The notes: generated by a model from the letters alone, not told the origin. DNA of 64,000 nt from CAYWNA01 sp964459305 (GCA_964459305.1 CAYWNA010000004.1:62001-126000); one strand, 5' to 3'. Shown: positions 35,519 to 44,839, counted from the stretch's first letter. Program-made: numbers and translations.

Positions 35519-36529
35519 ATGGACGCCGTCAAGCTGGGATTGATCGGCCTGGGCGAATGGCCGCGACAGGCCTACGTGCCTGTTCTAAAGGAGTTGGATA
35601 ACGTGCGCGTCTGTGCCGTGGCGGCGCGGTCCTCCGCTACGCAGGAATACGCACGAGAGCAGTTTGGATCTCAGACGGCTGTCTACGATGACTACCGGGA
35701 CCTGCTGCAGGACGAGAGCGTCGACGCTGTCACGCTGGCCTTGCCCAACAACTTGCATAACGAGGCGATCCAGGCCGCGGTCGCCTCCCGCAAACACGTG
35801 TTCTACGAGCCGCCGATCGGCCACGCGGATGGCGAGCTTCGCCGAACGCTTGCGACCATGGCGGCTTCAGGCCGCGTGATCCAGGCTGATCTGGAGTTGC
35901 GGTATCTGCCTGTGATCGACGCGGTGCGCACGCTGATGGCTTCCGGCACGATCGGTGAGGTCTTGCTCGCCAAGATTCGTCTTTGGTGCGACTGGGGTCA
36001 CAGTGGAGGCGATTGGAACCAAGATCCGGAGGCGGAGGGATTTTTCCCTTGGCTTGGCTGCTGGTACTTGGACGTGTTGGATTGCATTCTCGACGCCCCG
36101 CCGTTGCAGGCCAGTGTCGTCGGCGGACACGCTGCCAACGGTGATCTCATGGACTACGGCTGGGCCACGTTGGAGTATCCGGACGGGCGGATCGGCCAGT
36201 TCGAATTCAACCTGGTCGCCGTAGCGGGGCGCGATATTCGGCTCAGCGTCCTGGGCACCCAAGGAGAACTGGAGGCTGACCTGTGCAGCGGGCACTTCCG
36301 CTGGCGGGCGGCCCACGCGGACTGGCAGGAAGCGTGCCATCCTGCGTCGCAGCCCGCGCATGGCTTCGAGGGAATGCGCGAATGCCTGATCGATTTCTTC
36401 GATGCCGTAATTAGCAATCGACCGCCAAAAGCCGGCGTGAAGGCTGCAGGCCGCGTCCACACAGCCATGCTCGCCTGCGCGCGTGCCGAGGCCGGGAAGA
36501 CAATCGTGGTGGCTGATACGCTGACTTGA
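35519..36529 (+). CDS. Gfo/Idh/MocA family oxidoreductase (cytoplasmic)
   Basis: This is a 336-residue protein without signal peptide, starting at ATG 35519. The N-terminal Rossmann domain begins VKLGLIGLGEWPRQAYVPVL. The C-terminal domain includes HVFYEPPIGHADGELRRTL, with the usual EKP motif changed to EPP: the lysine is missing. The rest fits the family (GTIGEVLLAKIRLW, LGTQGELEADL). It starts 34 bases after the DUF1080 gene. Loss of the conserved lysine suggests altered or lost dehydrogenase activity, or a sensor role. It is probably co-transcribed with the DUF1080 gene. Confidence 0.85.
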   Translation: MDAVKLGLIGLGEWPRQAYVPVLKELDNVRVCAVAARSSATQEYAREQFGSQTAVYDDYRDLLQDESVDAVTLALPNNLHNEAIQAAVASRKHVFYEPPIGHADGELRRTLATMAASGRVIQADLELRYLPVIDAVRTLMASGTIGEVLLAKIRLWCDWGHSGGDWNQDPEAEGFFPWLGCWYLDVLDCILDAPPLQASVVGGHAANGDLMDYGWATLEYPDGRIGQFEFNLVAVAGRDIRLSVLGTQGELEADLCSGHFRWRAAHADWQEACHPASQPAHGFEGMRECLIDFFDAVISNRPPKAGVKAAGRVHTAMLACARAEAGKTIVVADTLT

Positions 36530-36675
36530 CGCCGTCGACACGCGATACCTTTGTCTGGCGGGTTCGCAGCCCGCCGCTGGATGCAAACGCGGGCAGATCC
36601 AGACACTGGGCGCAAGGTGGGGATCCGTCTTAGGAAAAACGGTCGTCGGGGATCGCGATGCGTTGCGATTTGGGC

Positions 36676-38085
36676 TCAGCGTCCACTTTGACGCGATTCA
36701 AATGATGTCGCGCATTCGAGGTATTCACACAGCAAGTTCATATTTCTCACGAACGTGCTGATGTGGAGCATGTTGCCGGTTACCCATCGGCCTTGTTCGT
36801 CAAGCTGAGCGATGACCTGTGCGACTTGCGGTGCCAGCGATCGGGCCCTCCGTCTGCGCTCGTCTTCGGTCCTGGTCACATCGCGCTGACGTAGGATCTC
36901 CTCTCGGCCGCGCTGCTTGACCTTCTGATAGTAGGCGATCGCTTCGGGAACGCCGAATGTTCCTTGCCAGCCGTAGCTGTCGCGCTCCCGTCGGCTTACG
37001 TCGCGAATGTCGTAGATCATCTTCCGGGGGTTCTCGCGGTCGCCATAAACCGGTCGGTTGGTTTCAACCTCGTACAGCCGAGCCCAAAAAGCGGCTTGAC
37101 CGCCGACGCGCCGCCCCACTTCGCCCTCGGAGACTGCATCCGGCGGGAGTTTCGATCGCTGCAGCCAGTCGATGGCGTCGGCAATCGGATCGAGGTACTT
37201 TTCGTCGCCCGTATAGAGATATACATCGACCAGCGTGCGCATGTTTCTGGCAGTGGCGGCGCTGCACACGCCGGGTGGCTCGAAGCTGCGGGCCCAGGCG
37301 GCTTTGAGATCGTGCGAGTATTGCTGGGCCCAGCCGGACTGGGGAGCGGGGAATTGCGAGGCGATGATGAAGTCGCCACCGCGTCGGGCGGACCGAAGAT
37401 AGTCCGGCTCATCATAGCGGCGGTGGGCGTCGAGCATGACGAGAATACAGTCGTTGATCGAGTTGTCGTTGTACGTGTAGTAGTCGTGATAGCCGCCACG
37501 CAGTGGGTACCACTGAGGCCATGCGCCGTTGTCGAATTGGGCCTCCATGACGAACTGTAGGGCAAGCCGCACCGAGTCGCTGAGCCATTGTTCGTCCAAC
37601 TCGTCGTCCAGCTGCATCAGGAATTTGATGGCCCCCTGCGTGATGTCGTCGTCAAACGTGCTGTGGCCGCTCCTGCGGTCGGGCGCGGTGGCGTCGGGCG
37701 TCAGACCTTCGACATCCACGCGATGGTCCCAGCCGCCTTGCTTCCGTTGGCCCCATGCCAAAGCGCGTCCGGCGTATCGGGCCAAATCCAGATACTCCTG
37801 GTCGCCGGTCACACGGTGGGCGCGCAAAAATACCTCGCCAACGCTCGGCGTGCCCGGCGGCTGTACCCAGATTTGCGTTGGCCTCGCCTTCTCGTAGATG
37901 GCCTCCCCGTACCGCTTCTTCAAGTCCAAGGAGTAAATGCCAACGTATCCGCCGTTTGTTGAGATGGATCGCAGAAAACCTGCTGCGAGCCCGAGCGCCT
38001 GCCGGGTGGCAGCCTCGTCAGCAGCGTGCGAAAAGGTCGCCAGGCATAAGCTCTGCAGAACAGCGATCACTCGGATCATACGCAT
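36676..38085 (-). CDS. Secreted pectate lyase-like protein (PL10-type)
   Basis: This is a 469-residue protein with AAGGAG upstream of ATG 38085 and a signal peptide (MRMIRVIAVLQSLCLATFSH). The helical-barrel motifs match PL10 lyases: HSTFDDDITQGAIKFL near residue 141, NGAWPQWYPLRGGYHDYYTY near 187, and WARSFEPPGVCSAATARN near 263. PL10 enzymes cleave polygalacturonate by calcium-assisted beta-elimination. The gene stands alone, transcribed leftward, so it is not part of the rightward glycan transcripts. Length is in the normal range for an enzyme without extra binding modules. Confidence 0.8.
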   Translation of the reverse strand: MRMIRVIAVLQSLCLATFSHAADEAATRQALGLAAGFLRSISTNGGYVGIYSLDLKKRYGEAIYEKARPTQIWVQPPGTPSVGEVFLRAHRVTGDQEYLDLARYAGRALAWGQRKQGGWDHRVDVEGLTPDATAPDRRSGHSTFDDDITQGAIKFLMQLDDELDEQWLSDSVRLALQFVMEAQFDNGAWPQWYPLRGGYHDYYTYNDNSINDCILVMLDAHRRYDEPDYLRSARRGGDFIIASQFPAPQSGWAQQYSHDLKAAWARSFEPPGVCSAATARNMRTLVDVYLYTGDEKYLDPIADAIDWLQRSKLPPDAVSEGEVGRRVGGQAAFWARLYEVETNRPVYGDRENPRKMIYDIRDVSRRERDSYGWQGTFGVPEAIAYYQKVKQRGREEILRQRDVTRTEDERRRRARSLAPQVAQVIAQLDEQGRWVTGNMLHISTFVRNMNLLCEYLECATSFESRQSGR

Positions 38086-38133
38086 GGTCTCGTCTCCTTG
38101 AGGATCGTGGCAAGAATCGGTCCAAAGCTCATG

Positions 38134-38200
38134 GTAGCCGAAGTCGCCAGGCTTTGGACCCTAAGCGCGAGAAATACCAAACTCTGGCGAGTTCGGCTAC
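38134..38200. repeat. Intergenic palindromic repeat (GTAGCCGAAG family), full copy
   Basis: 24-base arms at 38134-38157 and 38177-38200 match at 21 positions around a 19-base loop. It occupies the gap between the PL10-like gene and the TIM-barrel-like gene; nothing else coding is visible from 38086 to 38400. I recall this repeat type as frequent between planctomycete genes. Confidence 0.8.
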
Positions 38201-38400
38201 GACGGGTAAGCGCCGGAAATGTTCCTGCAGCGCTCCTGAGCGTACCTTGGGATGCTCGTTGCTGAGTCGGAGGAGGCGGGGATGGACATGTTAGGGTAAC
38301 GTTGCAGCAAAACGTGAGGCGTGTGCGACGGGAAGTCCGAATTCCGCCGCGCACGCCTCCGGCTTGCGGTTGAACGAAGGTTGTGTTTCGACGTGGGCGA

Positions 38401-39438
38401 TTAGCCTCGCCAGGGTCGTTTTCGGCTGCTGAGCTTCCTCACGCCCGAGACGGCAATCTTTACATCGGTTTCGACTTGGAAGTCGAACATCCCGGCGATG
38501 ACGAAATCGGCTCCGTTGCGATAGGCGTGGGGCAGCGCGATTCGCGGATTGATGGACCCGGCCGCCATCACCTTGAACGCCACCCACGGCTTCTCGACCG
38601 TTTCCATAAATGCCGCCGTCTCCTCGGCATTGTTGCACCACATATTGTCATACGGTGCGTCGTGGTCGGACGGATCCCCTCGTCGCATCCAATCATAGTC
38701 TTTGCGTTTGTCCTCCGGCGTGGCCGACCAGTACCGGTCCGCATGAAAGGTCTTCACGTAGAAATCGGGATCGACCTTCTCCTTTTCGCACGTGATGGGC
38801 ATGTTCAACGAGTGGCCTCCGACTCCGGCGGGCACACCTTGGGCTTTGATCAAATCGACCATCTGGCCAATCACGTCGATGCTGCCCCCTCGCATCATAT
38901 GCGAATCGGTCACCCCGCCGTGTGAATACAACAGCGTGGCACCCAAGTCCACCTGGCGTTTGATCTCCTCGTTCATCTTGGCCTTATCTTCCTTGAACGG
39001 GATGCAGACCATGGTTTGGATCTTGGTGTCGTGATTTTCGTTGTACTTCACGATCGGATCCCAGCACCTGGGATCGATCTGGATGGTGTTAATGCCGCAC
39101 GCTTGGGCAAGCTCCAGCGTCTCGAAGATCTTTGCTTCGGTGTTGTAGGACGTGAACAGTTTCGAAGCGTACATCAGGTCGCGACTATGAGCCCAACCGC
39201 CGATCAAGTTGCCGCCGAGGAAGAGCCGGCTGAGGGACACGTCACAGATCTTGCCGCATGGCAGGCTGCCCGGTGGGATGTCGGTTTTGGGCTTCTCGCT
39301 CTCATTTGCCTGGGCGGTTCCGTCCTGGATTGCGGCCTCCAACGTATTCTCCTCGATACTGCCGTATGCCGCGCCAATCCCGGCTGCGCCGATAACGCCC
39401 CTAGCCAGGAAACACCGACGGTCAGTTCTGTCTGCCAT
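38401..39438 (-). CDS. Exported (Tat) TIM-barrel-like protein, function unknown
   Basis: This is a 345-residue protein. The N-terminus (RTDRRCFLARGVIGAAG) looks like a twin-arginine signal, followed by a polar linker to about residue 55. The body shows a barrel-like alternation: SRLFLGGNLIGGWAHSRDLM, then FETLELAQACGINTIQIDPR, GATLLYSHGGVTDSHMMRGG, and near the end ADFVIAGMFDFQVETDV. The first block resembles aldo/keto reductase relatives found in planctomycetes. I cannot name an activity. It stands alone on the leftward strand. Confidence 0.75.
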   Translation of the reverse strand: MADRTDRRCFLARGVIGAAGIGAAYGSIEENTLEAAIQDGTAQANESEKPKTDIPPGSLPCGKICDVSLSRLFLGGNLIGGWAHSRDLMYASKLFTSYNTEAKIFETLELAQACGINTIQIDPRCWDPIVKYNENHDTKIQTMVCIPFKEDKAKMNEEIKRQVDLGATLLYSHGGVTDSHMMRGGSIDVIGQMVDLIKAQGVPAGVGGHSLNMPITCEKEKVDPDFYVKTFHADRYWSATPEDKRKDYDWMRRGDPSDHDAPYDNMWCNNAEETAAFMETVEKPWVAFKVMAAGSINPRIALPHAYRNGADFVIAGMFDFQVETDVKIAVSGVRKLSSRKRPWRG

Positions 39439-39748
39439 TGCTATCTACCTCTCCGTTTGACGTTTTAGATTGTTCGGCCTTGCCGGTTCCAAATGACCGT
39501 ACGCGCCTTTCGCACCCAACGCGTTCGTGGCCCAAACCGAGCAGGGCGGGCCAATTCTCGGCGGACACCAGAGTACGCGAAAACGTGCCCGTGGGCGGCG
39601 ACGTTGGCCCAGGCCGTAAAGATCGCGCATCGTTTATATATCATACTGAGTGCGACGCCAAACCGGTATTCCCCAAATGGCCTCCTTTGCACAGTGGTCG
39701 CACCCCATTCTCGCTACGAATTCGGCAGATAAACCGCGGGCCCGGGAT
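39439..39748. other. Non-coding gap
   Basis: Between the Tat protein start and the small membrane protein I see no gene with a recognisable product, no hairpin with a T-run and no repeat. Short open frames on both strands lack ribosome sites and family features. It should hold the promoter of the leftward gene ending at 38401. Confidence 0.5.
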
Positions 39749-40012
39749 TCAGGGCGCGGAAGTGCCCGGGGCTGAGCGTAGTGATTCGGATCTACTCTGG
39801 CGGCCCGGCAGAGCCGCGCTCACCGTGAATATGATCATACAACTGGCCGTGATCAGTAATACCGACCAGCCGATCGCAACATACAGTTTGCGGGCAAGCA
39901 ACGCACTGATTGCGGAATAGGCCAAACTGAGACCGCCGGTGCACGGCGCACCAAGGACAAACCAACCCGCAATAGTGAAAGCCGTGAACGGCGAAGTACC
40001 ATCGTTGTCCAT
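39749..40012 (-). CDS. Small two-helix membrane protein, unknown
   Basis: An 87-residue protein is predicted from ATG 40012. Two hydrophobic segments are visible: FTAFTIAGWFVLGAPCTGGL (about 9-28) and a second around YVAIGWSVLLITASCMIIF (about 44-62), followed by a basic, Ser-rich tail. The ribosome site is weak and no family is recognised, so it may be a genuine small membrane protein or a chance frame. It lies just downstream of the HicA gene on the same strand. Confidence 0.4.
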   Translation of the reverse strand: MDNDGTSPFTAFTIAGWFVLGAPCTGGLSLAYSAISALLARKLYVAIGWSVLLITASCMIIFTVSAALPGRQSRSESLRSAPGTSAP

Positions 40013-40046
40013 GCCGGACTCTGCGGGCACGCGTTGGCAGGCTGGC

Positions 40047-40262
40047 CTAGAGCAGGGCCTTGAATTCTTCGATCTTCAGCCCTGCGTCCCGAACGATACC
40101 GCCCATCGTGAATGCGTTCACGGGATTGTTCCGCGGAATCGTGATAATTCTGCCATCATCATTTGTCACAACGATGTGCTTTCCTTGCCGGGCGATCCAG
40201 AAACCGGCCTTATCCAGGGCGCGCACAGCGTCAAGATGATTGATACCGGGAAGCTTTGGCAT
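40047..40262 (-). CDS. hicA: HicA-family mRNA interferase toxin
   Basis: This is a 71-residue protein of normal HicA length. It has the dsRNA-binding-like fold pattern: LDAVRALDKAGFWIARQGKH, then IVVTNDDGRIITIPRNN. His29 in the GKH segment corresponds to the catalytic histidine (GSH in many relatives). HicA cleaves mRNA when not bound by HicB. The start lies 2 bases after the hicB stop, so the two are translationally coupled in the order antitoxin-toxin. Confidence 0.88.
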   Translation of the reverse strand: MPKLPGINHLDAVRALDKAGFWIARQGKHIVVTNDDGRIITIPRNNPVNAFTMGGIVRDAGLKIEEFKALL

Positions 40263-40264
40263 GG

Positions 40265-40462
40265 TTAGACGCCGACCTCCACTTCACGCACGTCAGCGTC
40301 CTTCAGATTCTCGTCCACGACCGCAAGATACTCGCGAATCGCGTCTTTGATGTTGTCCAGGGCCTCCATCTCGGTGGCGCCCTGAGACCAGCAACCTGGC
40401 AGGCCAGGCACCGACACACTGTATCCTTCGTCCGATCGGCGAAGCGAGATCTTGTACTTCAT
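40265..40462 (-). CDS. hicB: HicB-family antitoxin
   Basis: This is a 65-residue protein with the partial RNase H-like HicB fold: MKYKISLRRSDEGYSVSVPG, then LPGCWSQGATEMEALDNIKD. It is short, so the C-terminal DNA-binding domain of longer HicB proteins is absent and autoregulation may differ. It precedes hicA on the same strand. It binds and blocks the HicA toxin. Confidence 0.87.
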   Translation of the reverse strand: MKYKISLRRSDEGYSVSVPGLPGCWSQGATEMEALDNIKDAIREYLAVVDENLKDADVREVEVGV

Positions 40463-40586
40463 CGAACACCTCCGCCATCAAGTGTACCACGGTGATTCCG
40501 CGGAAGAAACATCTTCGTTCTGCCAACGGGTTCGCACAGCCGTCGCGGACGGACCAACAAGAAAAACGATTGAACAACCATTCAGT

Positions 40587-40610
40587 GTAGCCGAAGTCCC
40601 AAGAGTTTGA
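40587..40610. repeat. Single arm of the GTAGCCGAAG repeat family
   Basis: This resembles one arm of the palindrome at 38134-38200 (same GTAGCCGAAGTC start and GAGTTTG end), but no partner arm follows. It is a truncated copy upstream of hicBA. Confidence 0.6.
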
Positions 40611-40657
40611 ACTACCAAGCGGTGACTCCGCTCTGCGGCCACGCCATGTTGGCAGTC

Positions 40658-41215
40658 TTAGCCTGATCGAATCTCGTCGATGGGCTCCAGCCACGCGTCA
40701 GGCCAATGGTGCCCTTTTCTAAGAAGTTGTGCGGCTTCCTGCCGCGTCAACCAGCCCAAGGTCACCAAGCCAACCGTGAACGCGTATAGTGCCACGTAAA
40801 ACGCGATGATGGGAATCCCAATGAATACTATTGTCGCCAACGCACTATGGGCGGACAGGAATTCGAAATGGACGATTGCCCAAATTACGCCAACCATCGC
40901 CCCGATCGAAGCGGCCATCGCAACTGCAGACCCCACATTGGCGAGCCACCAGAGACGAGGCTTGACGCGTTTTCCTATCATGTAGGCCGGAGGAGTAGGA
41001 CGGAAGCTCCTATTCTCTGCTGAGGTCATCACGCCAGACAGCGAAGCTAACAAGAGCGGAGCGGCTACGAACACGTATGCGACAAGCAAACACTTGATGC
41101 CGTAGTGTTCAAAGTCAGCTGCGAATCCACAGAAGGCAATAACGCACCCGAGCACCAAAAAACCAACGGTAACACATATGGGAGATGCTGCGTTATTTTT
41201 GCTTCGAAGTCGCAT
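40658..41215 (-). CDS. Multi-pass membrane protein, unknown
   Basis: A 185-residue protein is predicted from ATG 41215, with GGAAG about 8 bases upstream. Four hydrophobic segments are visible (around CVTVGFLVLGCVIAFCGFAA, CLLVAYVFVAAPLLLASL, the AMAASIGAMVGVIWAIV segment and a long one near IVFIGIPIIAFYVALYAFTV). A charged C-terminal tail RQEAAQLLRKGHHWPDAWLE follows. No family is recognised. It lies upstream of hicBA on the same strand but 195 bases away, so linkage is uncertain. Confidence 0.6.
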   Translation of the reverse strand: MRLRSKNNAASPICVTVGFLVLGCVIAFCGFAADFEHYGIKCLLVAYVFVAAPLLLASLSGVMTSAENRSFRPTPPAYMIGKRVKPRLWWLANVGSAVAMAASIGAMVGVIWAIVHFEFLSAHSALATIVFIGIPIIAFYVALYAFTVGLVTLGWLTRQEAAQLLRKGHHWPDAWLEPIDEIRSG

Positions 41216-41413
41216 CTGAGTGCTTCCGGACTTCGCGCGGATCTGCCGGGTTCGCACGCCCGACGCCGACGGTCCATCCGTCAGGTCTCCCGGACATGCT
41301 TAAGCGGTATTGTTACTTCCCAGACCTTCGTGGGCAACGGCGTATTCGCCACGGATGGCGAATCTCTGCGGGCGTGCGGTGTTGGACGGCGGAACTAACA
41401 ACCAACCGTTCTG

Positions 41414-41767
41414 CTAGGACAACAGCATGGCCATGGTCACCAACGCGCTACACAACACAATCGCCACGCCACATGCGCTGAGCCGCGTTCGTTTCGACAA
41501 AATACCGTATCTGGAAGCCGCAATCCCCGCACCGGCGATGGCAAACCAGATAATCAACATCAGGAACACGTCAGGGGGGCCATCGATATCCGAACGCGGG
41601 GCCCTGAACCGGATCGAGCCCAGGATCGCTATCACGATCAGTACAGCGGCGACAATAAAACAAAACACTCCGAGAAGCACGCGGACGATGACACGCCAGC
41701 GTTGCCGAAGCCCGACCGCCAACTCATGCGCGGGCGGTTCGTACGGATTCTCGTGGGGACCGGACAC
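41414..41767 (-). CDS. Small membrane protein with NPYEPP motif
   Basis: A 117-residue protein if it starts at GTG 41767; the start is uncertain because the open frame extends further upstream. The N-terminus has ENPYEPPAHE, a proline motif (NPYxPP) often found at the start of small planctomycete membrane proteins. Three hydrophobic segments follow (IVRVLLGVFCFIVAAVLIVI, FLMLIIWFAIAGAGIAA, SACGVAIVLCSALVTMAMLL). The function is unknown. It diverges from the 48-residue gene on the other strand. Confidence 0.5.
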   Translation of the reverse strand: MSGPHENPYEPPAHELAVGLRQRWRVIVRVLLGVFCFIVAAVLIVIAILGSIRFRAPRSDIDGPPDVFLMLIIWFAIAGAGIAASRYGILSKRTRLSACGVAIVLCSALVTMAMLLS

Positions 41768-41885
41768 TACGATTCGAACGCCCAACAGGTTTCCAGCCGA
41801 CACGATGTCGGCAAGTGTGGTTTCTTTACGCACCTTACCAGATACTAGCGAGAAATACGACAATAGAACGCGAACGGAGGGAGCC

Positions 41886-42032
41886 ATGCTCGACCGCCCA
41901 CAATTCAGCCTGAAAGCTATGCTGGATATCATCGCGGCTCTGTCCGTGCCGTTTGCGATGATGACTACTCGCGAGCCAATGCTGGAGGTACAAAGCGCTG
42001 CAGAATACAGTGCAGCAACCCGCGGCAATTGA
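41886..42032 (+). CDS. 48-residue planctomycete QFSLK-type small protein
   Basis: GGAGGGAG stands about 6 bases before ATG 41886, one of the best ribosome sites in this part of the window. The protein starts MLDRPQFSLKAMLDIIAALS. The PQFSLKxML pattern followed by a hydrophobic segment recurs at the N-terminus of many small planctomycete membrane proteins. The function is unknown. It ends 189 bases before the ABC transporter gene. Confidence 0.55.
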   Translation: MLDRPQFSLKAMLDIIAALSVPFAMMTTREPMLEVQSAAEYSAATRGN

Positions 42033-42221
42033 GCGCAATGGAGCGCACGGACCACAAGAAAACAAGGGTAATGTCGAATTCCCTAAGGAAAGAGGCACAT
42101 CCCGGGCTGTCTTATCGGGATGGGTCAGCTTAGAGTGATGGTGCCGCCTCCACCTACTTCCCTCTTCATGATGGACGGCGGTCGGCTCCGGCGTCGATGG
42201 CATGTTGACTGAAGGGATTTT

Positions 42222-42992
42222 ATGACTTTGGCAATTGAAACCCATGAACTGACGCGGTTCTTTGACGACTTCTGTGCCGTAGATCATATCGACCTGAAAG
42301 TCGAGCAGGGAACCTTTTACGGTTTTCTCGGGCCGAACGGTGCGGGGAAATCGACGACCATCAAGATGCTAACGGGGCTCTTGGCACCTTCGGCGGGAAA
42401 GATATCTGTGCTGGGCAACAACGCGCTGAATGCCTCGGAGGCTCTGGAGGTAAAGCGGCGTGTCGGCGTGGTGCCGGAGGACCTCGCTCTGTTCGATAAC
42501 CTCACGGCGCGCGAGTATTTGACGTTTGTCGGGCGGATGTATCTGCTCCCGCTGGACACAATCCGCAGCCGCACCGACGATCTGCTCGGACTGATGCGTT
42601 TGGACGACGAGGAAAAGAAGCTCACGCTTGAGTATTCGCATGGCATGAAGAAGAAGCTGGCGCTGGCAGCCGCGTTGTTGCCGAATCCCGATTTATTGTT
42701 CCTCGACGAGCCCTTCGAAGGAGTCGACGCGGTGACCTCGCGCGTTCTGCGAGACATGCTGGTCGGCTATGTGTCTCGCGGTTCCACGGTTTTCTTGACC
42801 TCACACGTGTTGGACATCGTCGAAAAGCTCTGTACCCACGTCGGGATCATCGCCGAAGGAAAGCTGGTCGAGCAGGCATCGCTGGAAGACCTCCGGCGCG
42901 GGAGTTCCTTGGAAGATCGTTTTCTGGAAAAAGTCGGATCCGATGCGGAGGCAACTCAGAAGCTGGATTGGCTGGAGGAGAATGCCCCTTGA
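42222..42992 (+). CDS. ABC transporter ATP-binding protein
   Basis: This is a 256-residue nucleotide-binding subunit with AAGGGA before ATG 42222. It has Walker A GPNGAGKST at 37-45, the signature region YSHGMKKKLALAAAL near 138, Walker B LLFLDEPFEGVD near 158 and a switch histidine in FLTSHVLDIVEKL. It resembles ABC-2 type exporter ATPases. Its stop overlaps the start of the permease gene by four bases, so the two form one exporter. The substrate is unknown. Confidence 0.93.
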   Translation: MTLAIETHELTRFFDDFCAVDHIDLKVEQGTFYGFLGPNGAGKSTTIKMLTGLLAPSAGKISVLGNNALNASEALEVKRRVGVVPEDLALFDNLTAREYLTFVGRMYLLPLDTIRSRTDDLLGLMRLDDEEKKLTLEYSHGMKKKLALAAALLPNPDLLFLDEPFEGVDAVTSRVLRDMLVGYVSRGSTVFLTSHVLDIVEKLCTHVGIIAEGKLVEQASLEDLRRGSSLEDRFLEKVGSDAEATQKLDWLEENAP

Positions 42993-44839
42993 ACTGGCAG
43001 CATCTGAAGACCATTCTCTGGCTGCGCTGGCGGATCAGGATGAATCAACTGAAACGCGGCGGAATCGTCAACACGGCGCTGACGATCATCCTTTTGGTAC
43101 TCGGTCTGGTCGCGTCAGTATCGATGTTCTTCGTGGCTCTGCTCGTGGGAATCCTAACCCTGCCCGAAGCGTCGGCGAATCACATTCTGTACTTGTGGGA
43201 TGGGATCGTTGTCGCTTTTCTATTCTTCTGGCTGATGGGTCTGCTCACGGAGCTGCAGCGATCGGATGTGATGTCGTTCGATAACCTGATGCATCTGCCC
43301 GTATCTCTGAGCGGAGCCTTTGTCTTCAACTACGTCAGTTCGCTGTTCAGCGTCAGCTTGATACTGTTTCTGCCAGCCATGGTCGGTTTGAGCATTGCCT
43401 TGGTTGTCGCCAAAGGACCTTCGATGCTGATCCTCTTCCCGCTGGTGGCCGGATTTGTCCTGATGGTCACGGGAGTTACCTATCAGCTTCGCGGCTGGCT
43501 GGCCACGTTGATGGTCAACAAGCGGCGGCGCCGGACCATCATTGCTTTGATAACCGTGGGGTTCATTCTTCTTTGCCAAGCGCCCAACCTGATCAACATG
43601 ACATTCGGGCGGCATCGTCATGGCCGGGCTAAGGTTCACACGCAGGAATACGCTGCGGAAGTCCACCGACTGAACGAGGCGCTCAGTGCAGGCGAGATCG
43701 ACGGTCAGCAAATGCAGGAGCAGTTGGAGGCTTGGAACAAAGCGTCTGCGTTGAAGCGACAGGAATCGACCAGGCGTGGGCTTGAGAAAGCGAACCAAAT
43801 GGCGACGATGGTCAACGTGGCCTTTCCTCCCGGATGGTTAGCCTACGGAGCCATGGCCGCCGCGCAGAATCACATCTGGCCGGGAGCGCTCGGCGTTTTG
43901 GGTAGTCTTCTGATCGGCTCCGGCAGTCTTTGGCGGTCCTACCGGACGACGTTGCGGTTCTATCGGGGCGAATTCCAGAGTGGCAAGGCCCGTCGCAGGT
44001 CTGCGGCGTCGAAGAGAGCTTCGGCAAAGGGGAAGGAATCCGCGAACTTGCTGGAAAAGACCCTGCCTTGGCTTCCCGAACATGCCACGGTGATCGCCCT
44101 GGCCAGCCTCCGCTCGCTGATGCGTGCTCCAGAAGGGAAGATGATTCTGCTCAGTCCGATCATCCTCTTCGCCGTCTTCGGCTCGATGCTATTCACAGGC
44201 GGCGGACTATCGCCACCCGTGGCACTGCGGCCGTTGATCGGTTTGGGGGCGATCGCCATGGGCATGTTCAGTCTTGTCCAGTTGTATCAGAATCAGTTCG
44301 GCTTCGATCGCGGCGGTTTCCGCGTCTTTGTGCTATGCCCAGCATCCAGGCGAGATATCCTGCTGGGCAAGAACCTCTCGCTTGCCCCCATCGCACTGAG
44401 CCTCGGCGCGATCGCTGTGTCGGCACTGCAATTCATTTATCCTATGCGCGCGACGCATTTTGCGGCCACGCTGATTCAACTCGTGACCGCCTATCTGATC
44501 ATCTGCATGATCGGGAATCTTGTGTCCATCCTCGCACCGTCGGCGATGGCGGCCGGGGCTCTGAAGTCAGCAAAGCCCAAGTTGGCCACCGTTCTGGTGC
44601 AGTTGCTTTTCGTCTTCTTGCTACCGATCGCTTTGATTCCAACGATGGTGCCGTACGGAATCGAATTCCTCCTGCACACCTTCGGCTGGGCAAATCGTAT
44701 TCCGGTCTACTTGGCGCTATCGATCGTGGAGCTTGCCGTCGTGGGTCTCATCTACCCGCGCGTTCTTGCGTGCCAAGGGCACCTGTTGCAGAAAAGGCAG
44801 CAAAAGATCCTCGACACGGTGACCACCAAGACCGAATGA
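42989..44839 (+). CDS. ABC transporter permease (ABC-2-like)
   Basis: This is a 616-residue membrane protein. TTG at 42989 is preferred: GGAGGAG lies about 8 bases upstream and the TTGA overlap with the ATPase stop gives translational coupling. About 12 hydrophobic segments are split by a large central hydrophilic region (about 215-390) with a coiled-coil-like stretch (RLNEALSAGEIDGQQMQEQL). It partners the preceding ATPase. Exporters of this type in bacteria move drugs, lipids or peptides; nothing in the sequence identifies the substrate. Confidence 0.82.
   Translation: MNWQHLKTILWLRWRIRMNQLKRGGIVNTALTIILLVLGLVASVSMFFVALLVGILTLPEASANHILYLWDGIVVAFLFFWLMGLLTELQRSDVMSFDNLMHLPVSLSGAFVFNYVSSLFSVSLILFLPAMVGLSIALVVAKGPSMLILFPLVAGFVLMVTGVTYQLRGWLATLMVNKRRRRTIIALITVGFILLCQAPNLINMTFGRHRHGRAKVHTQEYAAEVHRLNEALSAGEIDGQQMQEQLEAWNKASALKRQESTRRGLEKANQMATMVNVAFPPGWLAYGAMAAAQNHIWPGALGVLGSLLIGSGSLWRSYRTTLRFYRGEFQSGKARRRSAASKRASAKGKESANLLEKTLPWLPEHATVIALASLRSLMRAPEGKMILLSPIILFAVFGSMLFTGGGLSPPVALRPLIGLGAIAMGMFSLVQLYQNQFGFDRGGFRVFVLCPASRRDILLGKNLSLAPIALSLGAIAVSALQFIYPMRATHFAATLIQLVTAYLIICMIGNLVSILAPSAMAAGALKSAKPKLATVLVQLLFVFLLPIALIPTMVPYGIEFLLHTFGWANRIPVYLALSIVELAVVGLIYPRVLACQGHLLQKRQQKILDTVTTKTE

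Noticed and set aside
36557..36575. Terminator after the cytoplasmic Gfo/Idh/MocA gene
   Set aside because: The 6-base GC stem (GGCGGG/CCCGCC) has no T-run on either strand, so it is only a possible hairpin or repeat scrap.
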